NCBI RefSeq assembly: GCF_045635475.1 | Contig: NZ_JBJGXI010000014.1 | Location: 1-64,000, forward strand | Reading direction: 5' to 3' | Length of the DNA stretch: 64,000 nt | Source: JBJGXI01 sp045635475 | GTDB lineage: Bacteria > Bacillota > Bacilli > Bacillales > Amphibacillaceae | Shown: in pieces, positions 25,350 through 35,117 of the stretch | Numbering within the stretch: the first letter of the stretch is position 1 | How the letters are laid out: each line of letters opens with the position of its first letter | The notes under the pieces: model-generated | Told to the model about the DNA's origin: nothing | The model's database searches: none | What the model saw: only the letters and a program-made list of their open reading frames with translations | Program-made: the position numbers and the translations under genes

Positions 25350-25385
25350 CGGAGATTACTTTTGCGTAAGTGGAGGTAATCTTCG
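25350..25385 (+). terminator. Intercistronic hairpin between binding protein and permeases
   Basis: CGGAGATTAC (25350-25359) pairs with GTAATCTTCG (25376-25385) with one G-U pair and no long T run. It probably stabilises the upstream mRNA or partially attenuates readthrough, as is common in ABC importer operons. Confidence 0.5.
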
Positions 25386-25409
25386 AATCAACAGAGGTGA
25401 ATTGCCAAA

Positions 25410-26318
25410 ATGATGAAGAAATTCGTTAAAATGAGAGAGTTTATTCCACTTTATCTCATGATGATACCTTGTGCTAGTTATCTTATTATTAATAACTATA
25501 TTCCAATGTTTGGGATCATAGCCGCTTTTAAAAAGTTTCAAGTGACAGAGGGAATATTCGGTAGTCCATGGATAGGTTGGGAAAATTTTGAATACCTTCT
25601 TGGTTCCGGAGACTTAGCTATCATTGTCCGGAACACCCTACTGTATAATGCTGCTTTCATTATAGTTAATATGGTTGTCGGTCTCTTGTTGGCCATTTTT
25701 ATTTCCGAAGTTAAAAACAAACGCATGAAGCAACTATATCAGAGTTCTATACTATTGCCATTCACTATTTCGATGGTTGTAATTAGCTATATTGTTTTTG
25801 CCTTTCTAAGTCAAGAAAACGGAATGCTCAACAACACAATCTTACGAAGCAATCCTGTTCAATGGTATAGCGATCCAACTTGGTGGCCCCTGATTCTGAT
25901 CCTTGTTGAATGTTGGAAAAACGTAGGGTACGGTGCATTGATTTTTATTGCGGGAATAGTCACCATCGATCGATCTTTATATGAAGCGGCGGCCATTGAT
26001 GGTGCGGGGAAATGGAAACAAATATGTCACATTACACTGCCATCGTTGGTCCCTTCTATTATTATTTTGTTTCTATTAAGTGTCAGTAGAATTGCATATT
26101 CGGATTTCGGACTCTTTTATTTAATTCCTCAGAACTCCGGTACTCTGTTTAATGTTACGTCTACAATTGATACGTATGTTTACGGTGCATTGATGTCTCC
26201 TGGCGGGATCGGTCGATCAGCTGCGACAGGATTAATTCAGGCAGTTGTAGGCTTTGTACTGATTATATTTGTCAATGGCTTTATTCGCAAAGTGAGTGCG
26301 AAAAATGCGATTTTCTAG
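25410..26318 (+). CDS. CUT1 sugar ABC transporter permease, LplB-type
   Basis: A 302-residue membrane permease with about six helices and an EAA loop (EAAAIDGAGKWKQICHITLP, about residues 192-211) for ATPase docking. The N-terminal MMIPCASYLIINNYIPMFG is typical of LplB-like permeases. ATG 25410 (or 25413) follows AGAGGTG. It forms the channel with the permease at 26337 and takes substrate from the binding protein at 23825. No ATPase gene accompanies it. Confidence 0.9.
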   Translation: MMKKFVKMREFIPLYLMMIPCASYLIINNYIPMFGIIAAFKKFQVTEGIFGSPWIGWENFEYLLGSGDLAIIVRNTLLYNAAFIIVNMVVGLLLAIFISEVKNKRMKQLYQSSILLPFTISMVVISYIVFAFLSQENGMLNNTILRSNPVQWYSDPTWWPLILILVECWKNVGYGALIFIAGIVTIDRSLYEAAAIDGAGKWKQICHITLPSLVPSIIILFLLSVSRIAYSDFGLFYLIPQNSGTLFNVTSTIDTYVYGALMSPGGIGRSAATGLIQAVVGFVLIIFVNGFIRKVSAKNAIF

Positions 26319-26336
26319 AAAGATAGGTGGTCAACG

Positions 26337-27215
26337 ATGAAAGAAAAAAAAGCGTATCAGGTTATAGTCAACATCGCTCTCTTATATGTGACTTTAATTA
26401 TGATTCTTCCATTGGTTTTATTGTTTATTAATTCTATAACCGACGAAAACACACTTATAGCTAACGGATATTCCTTCTTTCCATCAAAGCTAAGTCTTGA
26501 CGCATATGAATATATAGCTACTAATTTCTCAACCATTGGTCGTGCTTATGGTATTTCAATCATTGCAACAGCCACAGGGACGTTCGTTGGTCTTCTAATT
26601 ACTAGTATGATGGCTTTTTCATTATCCATTAGGAAATTGCCGGGAACTCGAATCATTAGCTTCTTTGTATTTTTCACCATGCTATTTAACGGCGGACTAA
26701 TGCCAACCTACGTTGTATGGACTAGCTTAGGAATTGTAGACACGATTTGGGCTTATATATTGCCATTCTGGTTATCAAATGCATTTAACATTATCTTGGT
26801 TCGATCTTATTTTGCCACGAGCATTCCAGAGGAATTATACGAATCTGCCAAAATGGATGGCGCAGGGTATTTCAGAATATTCTTCACGATGGCAATTCCT
26901 CTTGGAAAACCAATATTGGTCACGGTGGGGCTTTTCTCACTCCTTCTTTATTGGAATGATTGGCAGAACGGACTGTATTTTATCACAGATCCTCAAATGC
27001 TAAGTATACAAGCATTGCTTAACAAGATGAATCAAAATCTGCAAGCAGTACTACAAAATGCAACTTATTCGAGTTCAGGTGATATTCAGAATCTTCCTGC
27101 AGTTTCTATTCGGATGGCAATTGCCTTTGTGGCCATGCTACCTATCCTGGTCATGTATCCATTTCTGCAGAAGCATTTTACCAGTGGAGTTATGGGAGGA
27201 GCCGTGAAGGGGTAA
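26337..27215 (+). CDS. CUT1 sugar ABC transporter permease, YtcP-type
   Basis: A 292-residue second permease, six predicted helices, with an ESAKMDGAGYFRIFFTMAIP EAA-type loop and the family C-terminus FTSGVMGGAVKG. ATG 26337 follows AGGTGG, 18 bp after the first permease. It completes the membrane part of the importer for the esterase-rich cluster. Confidence 0.9.
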   Translation: MKEKKAYQVIVNIALLYVTLIMILPLVLLFINSITDENTLIANGYSFFPSKLSLDAYEYIATNFSTIGRAYGISIIATATGTFVGLLITSMMAFSLSIRKLPGTRIISFFVFFTMLFNGGLMPTYVVWTSLGIVDTIWAYILPFWLSNAFNIILVRSYFATSIPEELYESAKMDGAGYFRIFFTMAIPLGKPILVTVGLFSLLLYWNDWQNGLYFITDPQMLSIQALLNKMNQNLQAVLQNATYSSSGDIQNLPAVSIRMAIAFVAMLPILVMYPFLQKHFTSGVMGGAVKG

Positions 27216-27281
27216 CGGTAAATTGAATTTATAATATATTATCGTTAATAAAAAGAACAAACAACAGGGGGAGTGGTATTA

Positions 27282-28757
27282 GTGAATGAGAAAATATTCA
27301 TTAAACCAGGGACGCCGAACGATGGAAACAGGGAATATCTACCTGAAGCAATCCAAGGCTCAAATATGGTTGTAAATGAGAATGGAAATAACTCGCAGGT
27401 ATATCCAACAAGGTTAACAGAACACAGTGACTCGTTGGCTGACGGAATTCCAGATACTTGGTATGAATACGTTCCTAGTTCTTATGACGGAGCCTGTAAA
27501 GTGCCTTTAGTCATATCGTTGCATGGAGGATTGATGACTGGTTGGGGACAGTCCATTTATTCCTCATGGACGATTGTATCAGAACGAGATGGGTTCATTG
27601 TTGTATTCCCGAACGCGCATGAAAGACGAATATGGGTTCTTGAATGCGAAAAAAAAACGATGGAAATTTTAGGTGAACCTAACCCGGGTGGTTTTTACAT
27701 GCATACTCCCCCAAAGCAACCGGAAGATAATCACGACTTAAAATTCTTGCTCATGTTAATCGAGAGAATGAAGCAAAAATATAACATAGATGAATCCAGA
27801 ATCTTTATGCATGGTATGTCTATGGGAGAGATTATGTCTAGCCAGTTCGCGAGGTATTATGGAAGAATACTTGCCGGCCAAGCTGGATCTGCGGGTGTAA
27901 CATGGCCAGAGGTTCTTTTCGATGAACAAGGAGAAGTTATTAACAGGGCAGGTTCAATACCCATCTGGCAATCTCGTGTTGAGCATGAAAGTATACCCCT
28001 CCATGAAGATGAGACAGATGAATTCGTAAAAAGAAATCGTGAATATTGGAAAAAGATCAACTTAATCGACCAATTTCCAGAAATTAAAATTGTAGGTGAG
28101 GACAATTTTGCGTTTTATCAAGGTGATCATGCAGATTATGTATTCCGTGACATTAAAAATAGAGATCATGGACAAACCTTTGATGATGCCGAGCTTATAT
28201 GGGATTATTTGTTCTCAGGATTACAGCGAGGGAAGAACGGCGAGGTTGTGAATAACGAGCCATTATGTCAGAGAATAGGGGATGCGTATGCCATCGCTTT
28301 AGCTACGGGCAGCGCCAAGGCATATGTTAACAATCGGATAGTTATGATGAGCGGACCTTCAATAATGCATCAAAAACTGAAGTATCACGGCCTTAATGGT
28401 GAAGCAATTGTAAGAGGCGAATACTTTTTGGTTCCGATCTCGTTTGTCGCAACTGTTTTCGAAGCGATATATATTTCAGAAGAGGGGGGACGTTTTGGAG
28501 AATTGATTTTGAAAGACGGTAGGACGCTTCAATTCGCTCAGGGTAGTATCGGTTGTGTCGTGAATAATCGGGTACATTCCATGTTTTGTGAAGCAGTGTA
28601 CAAAGATGGAGAACTTTATGTGCCTATTGAATGGATTTGTAAGAAGGTTTTTGATAACCACACATCTAACTGCGAAGACGTGCTTTATATTACTGATCAT
28701 TATGCAGAACTCTCTTTGAATATGGCTCTTATCATCCGTGACGAAATACTAAAATGA
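27282..28757 (+). CDS. Cytoplasmic PHB-depolymerase/feruloyl-esterase-like hydrolase with stalk-like C-domain
   Basis: A 491-residue protein without signal peptide. Residues about 60-330 are an alpha/beta hydrolase of the LpqC/PHB-depolymerase type: oxyanion motif SLHGGLMTGWGQ, nucleophile elbow HGMSMG (S180) and a late DHGQTFDDAEL histidine. Residues about 345-470 resemble the copper amine oxidase N-terminal 'stalk' domain (AYVNNRIV, FLVPISFVATVF, LYVPIEWICKK). That domain is usually found on exported proteins, so its presence in a cytoplasmic enzyme is unusual. GTG 27282 is preferred, since GGGGGAG lies about 9 bases upstream and the start matches its paralogue at 30961. The two paralogues share sequence throughout. 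It probably removes ester-linked acyl groups from the imported sugar. Confidence 0.82.
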   Translation: MNEKIFIKPGTPNDGNREYLPEAIQGSNMVVNENGNNSQVYPTRLTEHSDSLADGIPDTWYEYVPSSYDGACKVPLVISLHGGLMTGWGQSIYSSWTIVSERDGFIVVFPNAHERRIWVLECEKKTMEILGEPNPGGFYMHTPPKQPEDNHDLKFLLMLIERMKQKYNIDESRIFMHGMSMGEIMSSQFARYYGRILAGQAGSAGVTWPEVLFDEQGEVINRAGSIPIWQSRVEHESIPLHEDETDEFVKRNREYWKKINLIDQFPEIKIVGEDNFAFYQGDHADYVFRDIKNRDHGQTFDDAELIWDYLFSGLQRGKNGEVVNNEPLCQRIGDAYAIALATGSAKAYVNNRIVMMSGPSIMHQKLKYHGLNGEAIVRGEYFLVPISFVATVFEAIYISEEGGRFGELILKDGRTLQFAQGSIGCVVNNRVHSMFCEAVYKDGELYVPIEWICKKVFDNHTSNCEDVLYITDHYAELSLNMALIIRDEILK

Positions 28758-28825
28758 ACTTGAGATATAAAAGGTAGAGAAAAGGGTGTACTAATAGGAT
28801 TTGTGCACCAACTTGGGAGGACCAG

Positions 28826-30046
28826 ATGAGTGAAGCGAGCAAAGCAGTTGCAGAAGGTGTGCAAACTGTTTGGAACAAGGAATTTATTAAAGTCTTTGTA
28901 ATGAACATCTTTTTGATGATGGGACTATTCATGATGAATGCGCTTGTCCCCACGTATGTAGAACATTTAGGAGCAACTGCAGCAATCGTAGGTTTAGTAA
29001 CCAGCATGTTTGCAGTTACTGCTCTTGCTGTTCGTCCAATCGTGGGGCCGTCAACTAGCTACTTTAAAAACAACCGATTACTAGCAGTAGCTGTCGCCAT
29101 AACAATCATGGCATATATTTGTTACGGGTTAGCAGATAGTATCACGATGGTCATTGTAGGGAGGTTGTTACATGGAGTGGGCATGGGTTTTTTTGCACCT
29201 ATCAGCATTGCTCTGGCAAGTAATGCATTGCCCAACAGAAAAATTGCCTCTGGAATTGGTTATTTTTCGTTAGGGCAGGCCATTGCAACCGCCATTGGTC
29301 CTGCTGTTGGCCTAGAGATGGTACATCGCTTTGGGTATCAGGGTACCTTTTTCATAGGAGCTCTAATCATGGGAATTGTGCTTGCACTTTCGCTGAGGTT
29401 GAAATCCGATACTCCTAATAGAAAAGGGGACTTCAAAATAAGGATTACAGACATTGTAGCTAGAGAAGTATATGTTCTCGCGGTACTAATGTTTTTATTG
29501 GCATTCGCTTATTCGTGCATTAACTCTTTTATTCTGATCTATGGAGGGGCGGCAGGTATTAGGGAAATAGGTCTATTCTTTACGTCTTATGCGCTATGTT
29601 TGTTTATTTCCAGGCCGTTCAGCGGGAAACTAGCAGATAAATATGGAGTGGATAAATTACTCATTCCGGGGATCATCATTTTTGCATTGTCTTTTATAAT
29701 AATTAGTCTTTCTCGTACACTCCCTATGTTTTTATTAGCAGGAGCTGTTTCAGCCTTCGGATACGGAATATGTCAACCCATCATTCAAACACTATGTATA
29801 CAACTAGTCTCTAAAGATCGCCGTGGCGTGGCGGGAAATACAACCTTTATCGGTGTTGATACTGGATATTTGATTGCTCCTTCCGTAGCAGGTATGATTG
29901 TAACTTTTGTGCAAAACAACGGCGGAACTGTGGTGTCGGGATATGCAATTATGTTTCAGGTGATGACGATTCCAATTATCCTTGCGTTAATTATCTTCTT
30001 ATGGAAGCGAAGATTTATCCTTATGAAAATCAAGGAAATGGAATGA
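28826..30046 (+). CDS. MFS transporter
   Basis: A 406-residue membrane protein with twelve predicted helices and the MFS loop motif between helices 2 and 3 region (RPIVGPSTSYFKNNR) and its repeat in the second half (RPFSGKLADKYGVDK). ATG 28826 follows GGGAGG. Lying between hydrolase genes of the same operon, it may export a released acid such as the acyl or aromatic product of ester cleavage, or import a smaller substrate. Direction is not readable from sequence. A small hairpin overlaps its stop (30042-30059). Confidence 0.88.
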   Translation: MSEASKAVAEGVQTVWNKEFIKVFVMNIFLMMGLFMMNALVPTYVEHLGATAAIVGLVTSMFAVTALAVRPIVGPSTSYFKNNRLLAVAVAITIMAYICYGLADSITMVIVGRLLHGVGMGFFAPISIALASNALPNRKIASGIGYFSLGQAIATAIGPAVGLEMVHRFGYQGTFFIGALIMGIVLALSLRLKSDTPNRKGDFKIRITDIVAREVYVLAVLMFLLAFAYSCINSFILIYGGAAGIREIGLFFTSYALCLFISRPFSGKLADKYGVDKLLIPGIIIFALSFIIISLSRTLPMFLLAGAVSAFGYGICQPIIQTLCIQLVSKDRRGVAGNTTFIGVDTGYLIAPSVAGMIVTFVQNNGGTVVSGYAIMFQVMTIPIILALIIFLWKRRFILMKIKEME

Positions 30047-30101
30047 CAGTAGTGTCATTGTTATCAATTAGATTTTTTCAAACCCTAGGAGGTAAGTGTG
30101 T

Positions 30102-30935
30102 ATGTCTATAGCCACTCTGAATTTTGAAAGTCAATATCTAAATTCAAATCACGAAATCAGCATTATTTTGCCTAATAAACCACGTGGAATTAACTCCAAG
30201 GACTTTTATGAAAACCAAAAAAAATATAAGGTACTATGGCTCTTGCATGGTACTTATGGTGACCACACGGATTGGGTTCGCAGGACGAATATTGAATTAT
30301 ACGCTTGCGAAAAAGATCTTATTGTCGTCATGCCAAGTGGTCTCAACAGCAACTACTCCAATTGGGAGAATAGCATGCTCGGATTCAATATGTACGACTA
30401 TTTGACAGAAGAACTCATGCCCTTAGTTTACAACTGGTTTCCAGCTTCGGACAAACGCGAAGACAACTTTATTGCGGGACTATCAATGGGTGGGAGAGGC
30501 ACCATGAAATTTGCAGTGAACTTTCCAGAAAAATTCGCAGCCGCAGCCGTTTGTTCTGCTGCACCTGTAAATATTCAAAATCTGACAGAAGAGGATTTGC
30601 GAAAGGACGACTTTTTTTCTCGTCGTATGTACGGAATGGTACAAAATGCTGGCGGACTAGATAAATTTAAAAACTCCTCTGAAAATGTTTGGGATATTCT
30701 CGACTCTCATGCTGGGAGCGGCAGACTGCCTAGACTCCTATTTGCTTGCGGCACCGATGATAAGATGATTTACGATAATTTATTGGTATTTAAACAACAT
30801 GCCGAACAAATAGGTCTTAAAGCGGAATTCTGGAAACTTGATGGATACGGTCATGAATGGAGATTTTGGGATTTAGCGATTCAATATGCTCTCGAATTCT
30901 TCGGCTTGGAAAATACAGGAGCAAGTCCATACTAA
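30102..30935 (+). CDS. Cytoplasmic esterase-family (PF00756-like) hydrolase
   Basis: A 278-residue alpha/beta hydrolase without signal peptide, of the esterase-D/S-formylglutathione hydrolase/feruloyl-esterase group. Oxyanion region WLLHGTYGDHTDW, nucleophile elbow GLSMGGRG (S128), acid in CGTDDK and histidine in GYGHEWRFWD. ATG 30102 lies 9 bases after AGGAGG; the GTG at 30096 is too close. It follows the MFS gene by 55 bp. It resembles the inactive-looking paralogue at 22881 and the one at 32461, and all three probably act on esters of the same imported sugar. Confidence 0.88.
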   Translation: MSIATLNFESQYLNSNHEISIILPNKPRGINSKDFYENQKKYKVLWLLHGTYGDHTDWVRRTNIELYACEKDLIVVMPSGLNSNYSNWENSMLGFNMYDYLTEELMPLVYNWFPASDKREDNFIAGLSMGGRGTMKFAVNFPEKFAAAAVCSAAPVNIQNLTEEDLRKDDFFSRRMYGMVQNAGGLDKFKNSSENVWDILDSHAGSGRLPRLLFACGTDDKMIYDNLLVFKQHAEQIGLKAEFWKLDGYGHEWRFWDLAIQYALEFFGLENTGASPY

Positions 30936-30960
30936 TAAATAAAGGAAGGATAGTGGATAT

Positions 30961-32445
30961 ATGGAAGGCAAAAGAAGAATAAAGATCATCCCCGGAATGC
31001 CGAATGATGATAATCGGGATTATCTTCCGGAGGCAATTAAGGGTTCCGATATGGTTGTGAACGAGAATGGTAATAATTCGCATGTTTATCCTGAGAGATT
31101 GACTGAATTCACCGACGTTGTGGTTGACGGTGTAGAGGATACTTGGTACGAATATGTTCCTGCCTCATATGACGGATCTGAGAAAGTGCCTTTGGTCTTA
31201 TCGATGCATGGGGGGTTAATGACCGGCTGGGGGCAAGCAATATATACGTCTTGGACGCATGTCGCTGATCGTGAAGGATTTATAGTCCTCTTCCCAAGTG
31301 CAGGTCAAAGACGTTTTTGGCTCATTGAATGCGAGGAGGAAAAACTAGAGGAGGCAACTAGGCCACGAGAAGATGGAGTATTTTTAAATAAACCGCCGGA
31401 AAACCAGGATGAAAATCACGATATGAATATGGTTCTGGGACTAATCGAACGTGCAAAACATAAATATTGTATAGACGATGGAAGAGTATTCATCCAAGGT
31501 ATGTCCATGGGTAACTTGATGACGAGTCAAATGGCGCGGTACCACGGCAATGTGTTTGCCGGGAAGGCGGGGTCCGGTGGTCCATCGAGTCCAGGGATTC
31601 TATTCGATAATAATGATAAGGTTATCAATCGTGCAGGTCCGATTGCGGTATGGCAGTCTAGACTTGAACACGACCAGGTTCCTCCACATTTCCAAGGTGA
31701 CACAGACTATGTTGTCCAGCGGAATCGCGAGTATTGGAAGAGAATCAATCAATGTCGAAATTTGCCGGAAATCAAAATTGTTGGTGAGGACAACTTCGCG
31801 TTTTACAAAGGTGAGCATGCGGACTTTGTGTTCCGTGACGTGAAAAATAGAGACCATGGACAAACCTTCGATGACGCGGAACTTGTATGGGATTATTTGT
31901 TTTCAGGCATACGGAGAGGGGAGAATAACGAAATTGTGAACTCCAAACCCTTGTGTGAAAGAAAAGGTGATGCTTATGCCATCGCTCTTGCAGCAGGCAG
32001 CGAAAAAGCGTATGTCAACAATCGTTTGGTTAAGATGAACGGACCTTCGATCAAACATCAAAAGCTGAAGTATCATGGTCTCAACGGAGGTAGTATTGTA
32101 AGAGGCGAGTATTTCTTGGTGCCGATCACATTTATCGCTACTATCTTCAAGGCGACATACATTCCGTTACAGGATGGACATTCAGCTGAATTGATATTAA
32201 AGGACGGCAGAACATTACAATTTGCAAGAGGAAGTATCGGTTGTGTCTTGGAAAATAGCATCCATTCCATGTTTTGCGAAGCAGTTTTAAAAGACCAGGA
32301 GTTATATGTACCAATCGAATGGATTTGCAGTAGGGTATTCAATAACCATGTTTCTTCCTGTGGAGATGTGCTTTATATTACAGATCACTATGCTGAGCTT
32401 TCTTTGAATATGGCTCACCTCATAAGTGACGAAATATTGACCTAA
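30961..32445 (+). CDS. Second PHB-depolymerase/feruloyl-esterase-like hydrolase with stalk-like C-domain
   Basis: A 494-residue close paralogue of the protein at 27282 with the same layout: cytoplasmic, an N-terminal block starting KIIPGMPNDDNRDYLPEAIK, oxyanion motif SMHGGLMTGWGQ, elbow QGMSMG (S182), DHGQTFDDAEL, then the stalk-like domain (AYVNNRLVKMNG, YFLVPITFIATIF, LYVPIEWICSRVF). ATG 30961 follows AAGGAAGG. DNA identity to 27282 is visible but not recent. Two copies in one operon suggest different acyl groups or positions on the sugar. Confidence 0.82.
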   Translation: MEGKRRIKIIPGMPNDDNRDYLPEAIKGSDMVVNENGNNSHVYPERLTEFTDVVVDGVEDTWYEYVPASYDGSEKVPLVLSMHGGLMTGWGQAIYTSWTHVADREGFIVLFPSAGQRRFWLIECEEEKLEEATRPREDGVFLNKPPENQDENHDMNMVLGLIERAKHKYCIDDGRVFIQGMSMGNLMTSQMARYHGNVFAGKAGSGGPSSPGILFDNNDKVINRAGPIAVWQSRLEHDQVPPHFQGDTDYVVQRNREYWKRINQCRNLPEIKIVGEDNFAFYKGEHADFVFRDVKNRDHGQTFDDAELVWDYLFSGIRRGENNEIVNSKPLCERKGDAYAIALAAGSEKAYVNNRLVKMNGPSIKHQKLKYHGLNGGSIVRGEYFLVPITFIATIFKATYIPLQDGHSAELILKDGRTLQFARGSIGCVLENSIHSMFCEAVLKDQELYVPIEWICSRVFNNHVSSCGDVLYITDHYAELSLNMAHLISDEILT

Positions 32446-32460
32446 TAAGGAGTGAAAGTT

Positions 32461-33315
32461 ATGGCAGTCATAAAGATGAACTTTTTGTCTCAAGCCTTAA
32501 AGATGCAGACAAATATTACAGTTATTTTACCGACCTTCAGTTTTGAAGACAGCTTACAAGGTTTCGATGCCACCTATGTGCATAGGATGAAATATCAAGT
32601 TATGTATTTACTACATGGCGGCACTGGAGATGACAGCGACTTTGTCAATTTCACCAACATTGTTCGGTATGCAGATAAGCACAAATTGGCTGTGATTATG
32701 CCTTCCGCTAATAATTCAAGTTATACAGATTACGATGGCACGGATTTTTATACTTATATATCGGAAGAATTGCCAAAGATGTGCGAAACGATGTTCCCAA
32801 TCTCTACCTTAAGAGAGGATACATTTATTGCGGGGTTATCGATGGGCTCGCACGGCGCGATGAAGATCGCAATGAATCATCCTGAAAGGTATGCGGCTGT
32901 TCTCTTGATGTCCGGCGCATCCTATCGCCCTGGAGTTCCAAGTGTGGTTAAAACGGTAAATGGAAAATACCACTTTGACGTTGAGATGCCAATTCCTATG
33001 AAGAGCGGGCTCCAGGATAAATTAAACAATCCTGAATTTATTAAGGGTTCTGTCAATGACGTATATGCTATCTCGAAAAGAAACGTAGAGGAAGGTAAGA
33101 GACTCCCTAGCATATTTTTCCGGGTAGGGGACTGCGATCATGCCCTTTATAGAGCTACTCTGGCGGAGAAGGACTTGCGAGAGTGGGGTTATGAAACGAA
33201 AATGGAAATCGTTCCTGGTATGGGGCATGAATGGGACTTGTGGGATGATTCCATACGTATTGCCATGAGGGACTGGCTCCCACTAAGACACCAGGTTATT
33301 TACTCGGAAAATTAG
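32461..33315 (+). CDS. Cytoplasmic esterase-family (PF00756-like) hydrolase
   Basis: A 284-residue alpha/beta hydrolase without signal peptide. It has LLHGGTGDDSDF, the nucleophile elbow GLSMGSHG (S127), acid in VGDCDHALYR and histidine in GMGHEWDLWD. ATG 32461 lies 8 bases after AAGGAG; the GTG at 32452 overlaps that site. It is the third PF00756-like member of the operon and sits directly before the sucrose-phosphorylase-like gene, 17 bp away, so deacylation probably precedes phosphorolysis. Confidence 0.88.
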   Translation: MAVIKMNFLSQALKMQTNITVILPTFSFEDSLQGFDATYVHRMKYQVMYLLHGGTGDDSDFVNFTNIVRYADKHKLAVIMPSANNSSYTDYDGTDFYTYISEELPKMCETMFPISTLREDTFIAGLSMGSHGAMKIAMNHPERYAAVLLMSGASYRPGVPSVVKTVNGKYHFDVEMPIPMKSGLQDKLNNPEFIKGSVNDVYAISKRNVEEGKRLPSIFFRVGDCDHALYRATLAEKDLREWGYETKMEIVPGMGHEWDLWDDSIRIAMRDWLPLRHQVIYSEN

Positions 33316-33332
33316 GAGATGGAGGAAACATA

Positions 33333-34793
33333 ATGAAGAAAATTTCAAATCAGATCATGTTAATAACTTATGCGGATAGCATGGGCAATAACCTGAAAGA
33401 CCTCTACGAAGTATTAGGTAAATATTTTAAAGGGGTTATTGGTGGGGTTCATATTCTGCCTTTCTTTCCTTCTTCAGGTGACCGAGGATTTGCAGTCATC
33501 AACTACGATGGGGTAGATCATGCATTCGGAAACTGGATGGACATCAGGAAGCTTTCTGAAAAATATTATCTAATGGCGGATTTCATGATTAATCATGTCT
33601 CCATAAGAAGCGAAGAGTTTAAAGATTATATGAAAAGAGGTGATGCTTCTCCTTACAAAGAGATGTTTATTCATTGGGAAGAATTCTGGACAAACGGTGA
33701 ACCCACAGAAGAAGAATTAGAAGCCCTTTATCGTCGAAAGCTTCAAGGTCCTTATAAAGAATTTATACGAGAAGATGGTAAGGTCGTCAAGCTTTGGAAT
33801 ACATTCTTCGAGGAGCAGGTTGATATTGATCCGTGGGCATTGGCTACACAAGATTATTATCAACGGAACTTGGAACGCATCTCTGAATTTGTTCCTTTGA
33901 TCAGGTTCGATGCTTTCGCTTATGCATCAAAGAAGCCGGGGACAAGTTGCTTCTTCGTCGAGCCAGAAGTTTGGGATGTACTCGATATAGGTATGAAGCC
34001 GCTCAGAGACCGAGGTACAGAAATGCTTCCAGAAATCCATGAGAATTACCGCATTCAATTAAAAATGGCAGAACGTGGGCACTGGGTATATGATTTTGCG
34101 TTGCCAATGCTAATGCTACATGGCTTGATGACTGGGCGTACAGATAGGTTAATCCATTGGTTGAAGATATGTCCGCGTAAGCAGTTCACGACATTAGATA
34201 CCCATGATGGTATAGGGGTTGTCGATGTTGCTGGACTGCTGGAGGATGACGAGATAGATCTCGTTAGAAATAAGGTAAATATGAAAACAGCAGAGCTTCA
34301 AGAATATACGAAGCTTCCTGCCGGTATAGTAAAAATGTCTGGAGCCAAAGCAAGACAATACCAGCTCATGTGCACCTATTACTCCGCTCTCGACGAAGAC
34401 GATGCGTCATACCTTCTTGCGCGAGTTGTGCAGTTATACTCACCCGGCATTCCTCAAGTTTACTATGTTGGGTTGCTAGCTGGAGAAAATGATGTCGAGT
34501 CTCTTAAACGGATTGGCGAGCCTAGGAGTGTTAACCGCCACAATTACGACGAAGAAGAAATTGTTGAACGCATGGAGCTTCCAATGCTAAAGAGGTTATA
34601 TGAAATCATGCGCTTTCGAAATAATTATCCGGCTTTCGATGGCGAGATCTTAATCAATGAAAAAGTGAAGAACGGAACATTGGAAATCACATGGAGTAAT
34701 CATGATCGCTGGACAAGGCTTCGTGCAGATTTCCAAAGCAAGGAATTTCACATCACCTATGTGAATGAAGATGGAGCGGAAGTCTCTTTATAG
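33333..34793 (+). CDS. GH13_18 sucrose-phosphorylase-like enzyme
   Basis: A 486-residue cytoplasmic enzyme with the length and motifs of GH13 subfamily 18: ITYADSMGNNL at the start, GGVHILPFFPSSGDRGFAV, ADFMINHVS, the nucleophile IRFDAFAYASKKPGTSCFF (D193), acid/base LPEIHENY (E234) and TTLDTHDGIGVVD (D292). These positions parallel D192, E232 and D290 of the Bifidobacterium adolescentis sucrose phosphorylase. The reaction would be sucrose (or a related alpha-glucoside) plus phosphate to glucose 1-phosphate plus fructose or another acceptor. Subfamily relatives use sucrose 6-phosphate or glucosylglycerate, so specificity is open. ATG 33333 follows GGAGATGGAGG. It gives the strongest hint of the cluster's sugar core. 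Confidence 0.87.
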   Translation: MKKISNQIMLITYADSMGNNLKDLYEVLGKYFKGVIGGVHILPFFPSSGDRGFAVINYDGVDHAFGNWMDIRKLSEKYYLMADFMINHVSIRSEEFKDYMKRGDASPYKEMFIHWEEFWTNGEPTEEELEALYRRKLQGPYKEFIREDGKVVKLWNTFFEEQVDIDPWALATQDYYQRNLERISEFVPLIRFDAFAYASKKPGTSCFFVEPEVWDVLDIGMKPLRDRGTEMLPEIHENYRIQLKMAERGHWVYDFALPMLMLHGLMTGRTDRLIHWLKICPRKQFTTLDTHDGIGVVDVAGLLEDDEIDLVRNKVNMKTAELQEYTKLPAGIVKMSGAKARQYQLMCTYYSALDEDDASYLLARVVQLYSPGIPQVYYVGLLAGENDVESLKRIGEPRSVNRHNYDEEEIVERMELPMLKRLYEIMRFRNNYPAFDGEILINEKVKNGTLEITWSNHDRWTRLRADFQSKEFHITYVNEDGAEVSL

Positions 34794-35117
34794 GTATCCT
34801 TTTAAAAGTGTACGGAAATAACTCCTGCAGAAAATTGATATTAAGGGGAATTTCTGGTTTATGAAAGTTTTGAAATTTAAACAAGTTTGGCAGTGAAGAC
34901 TATTTAGGGAAGAGAGAAAGATGAAGAATAATTTTGATTAAGTGAACTTTTAGCTAAATGTAGAGTAATTGGTTGATTCTCAAGTGTTCACCGAGCTAAC
35001 ATTCAAAGAATTTAGCATGAAAGCACGGATAATTCGTGAAGAAATCCTTAATTAGATAAGGAAACTTATGAACCAAAACCTTACAAATACATGAACAAAG
35101 TGAAAGGATGAGAAAAG
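34794..35117 (+). other. Spacer with no intact gene
   Basis: No frame is open for long. One frame near 34920-35110 reads short coding-like pieces ending ETYEPKPYKYMNK but with many stops, and I could not assign it. A possible gene remnant. Confidence 0.3.

Noticed and set aside
34920..35110. Coding-like pieces (ETYEPKPYKYMNK) that might be a transposase remnant
   Set aside because: Too many stops and no diagnostic motif, so no family could be named.
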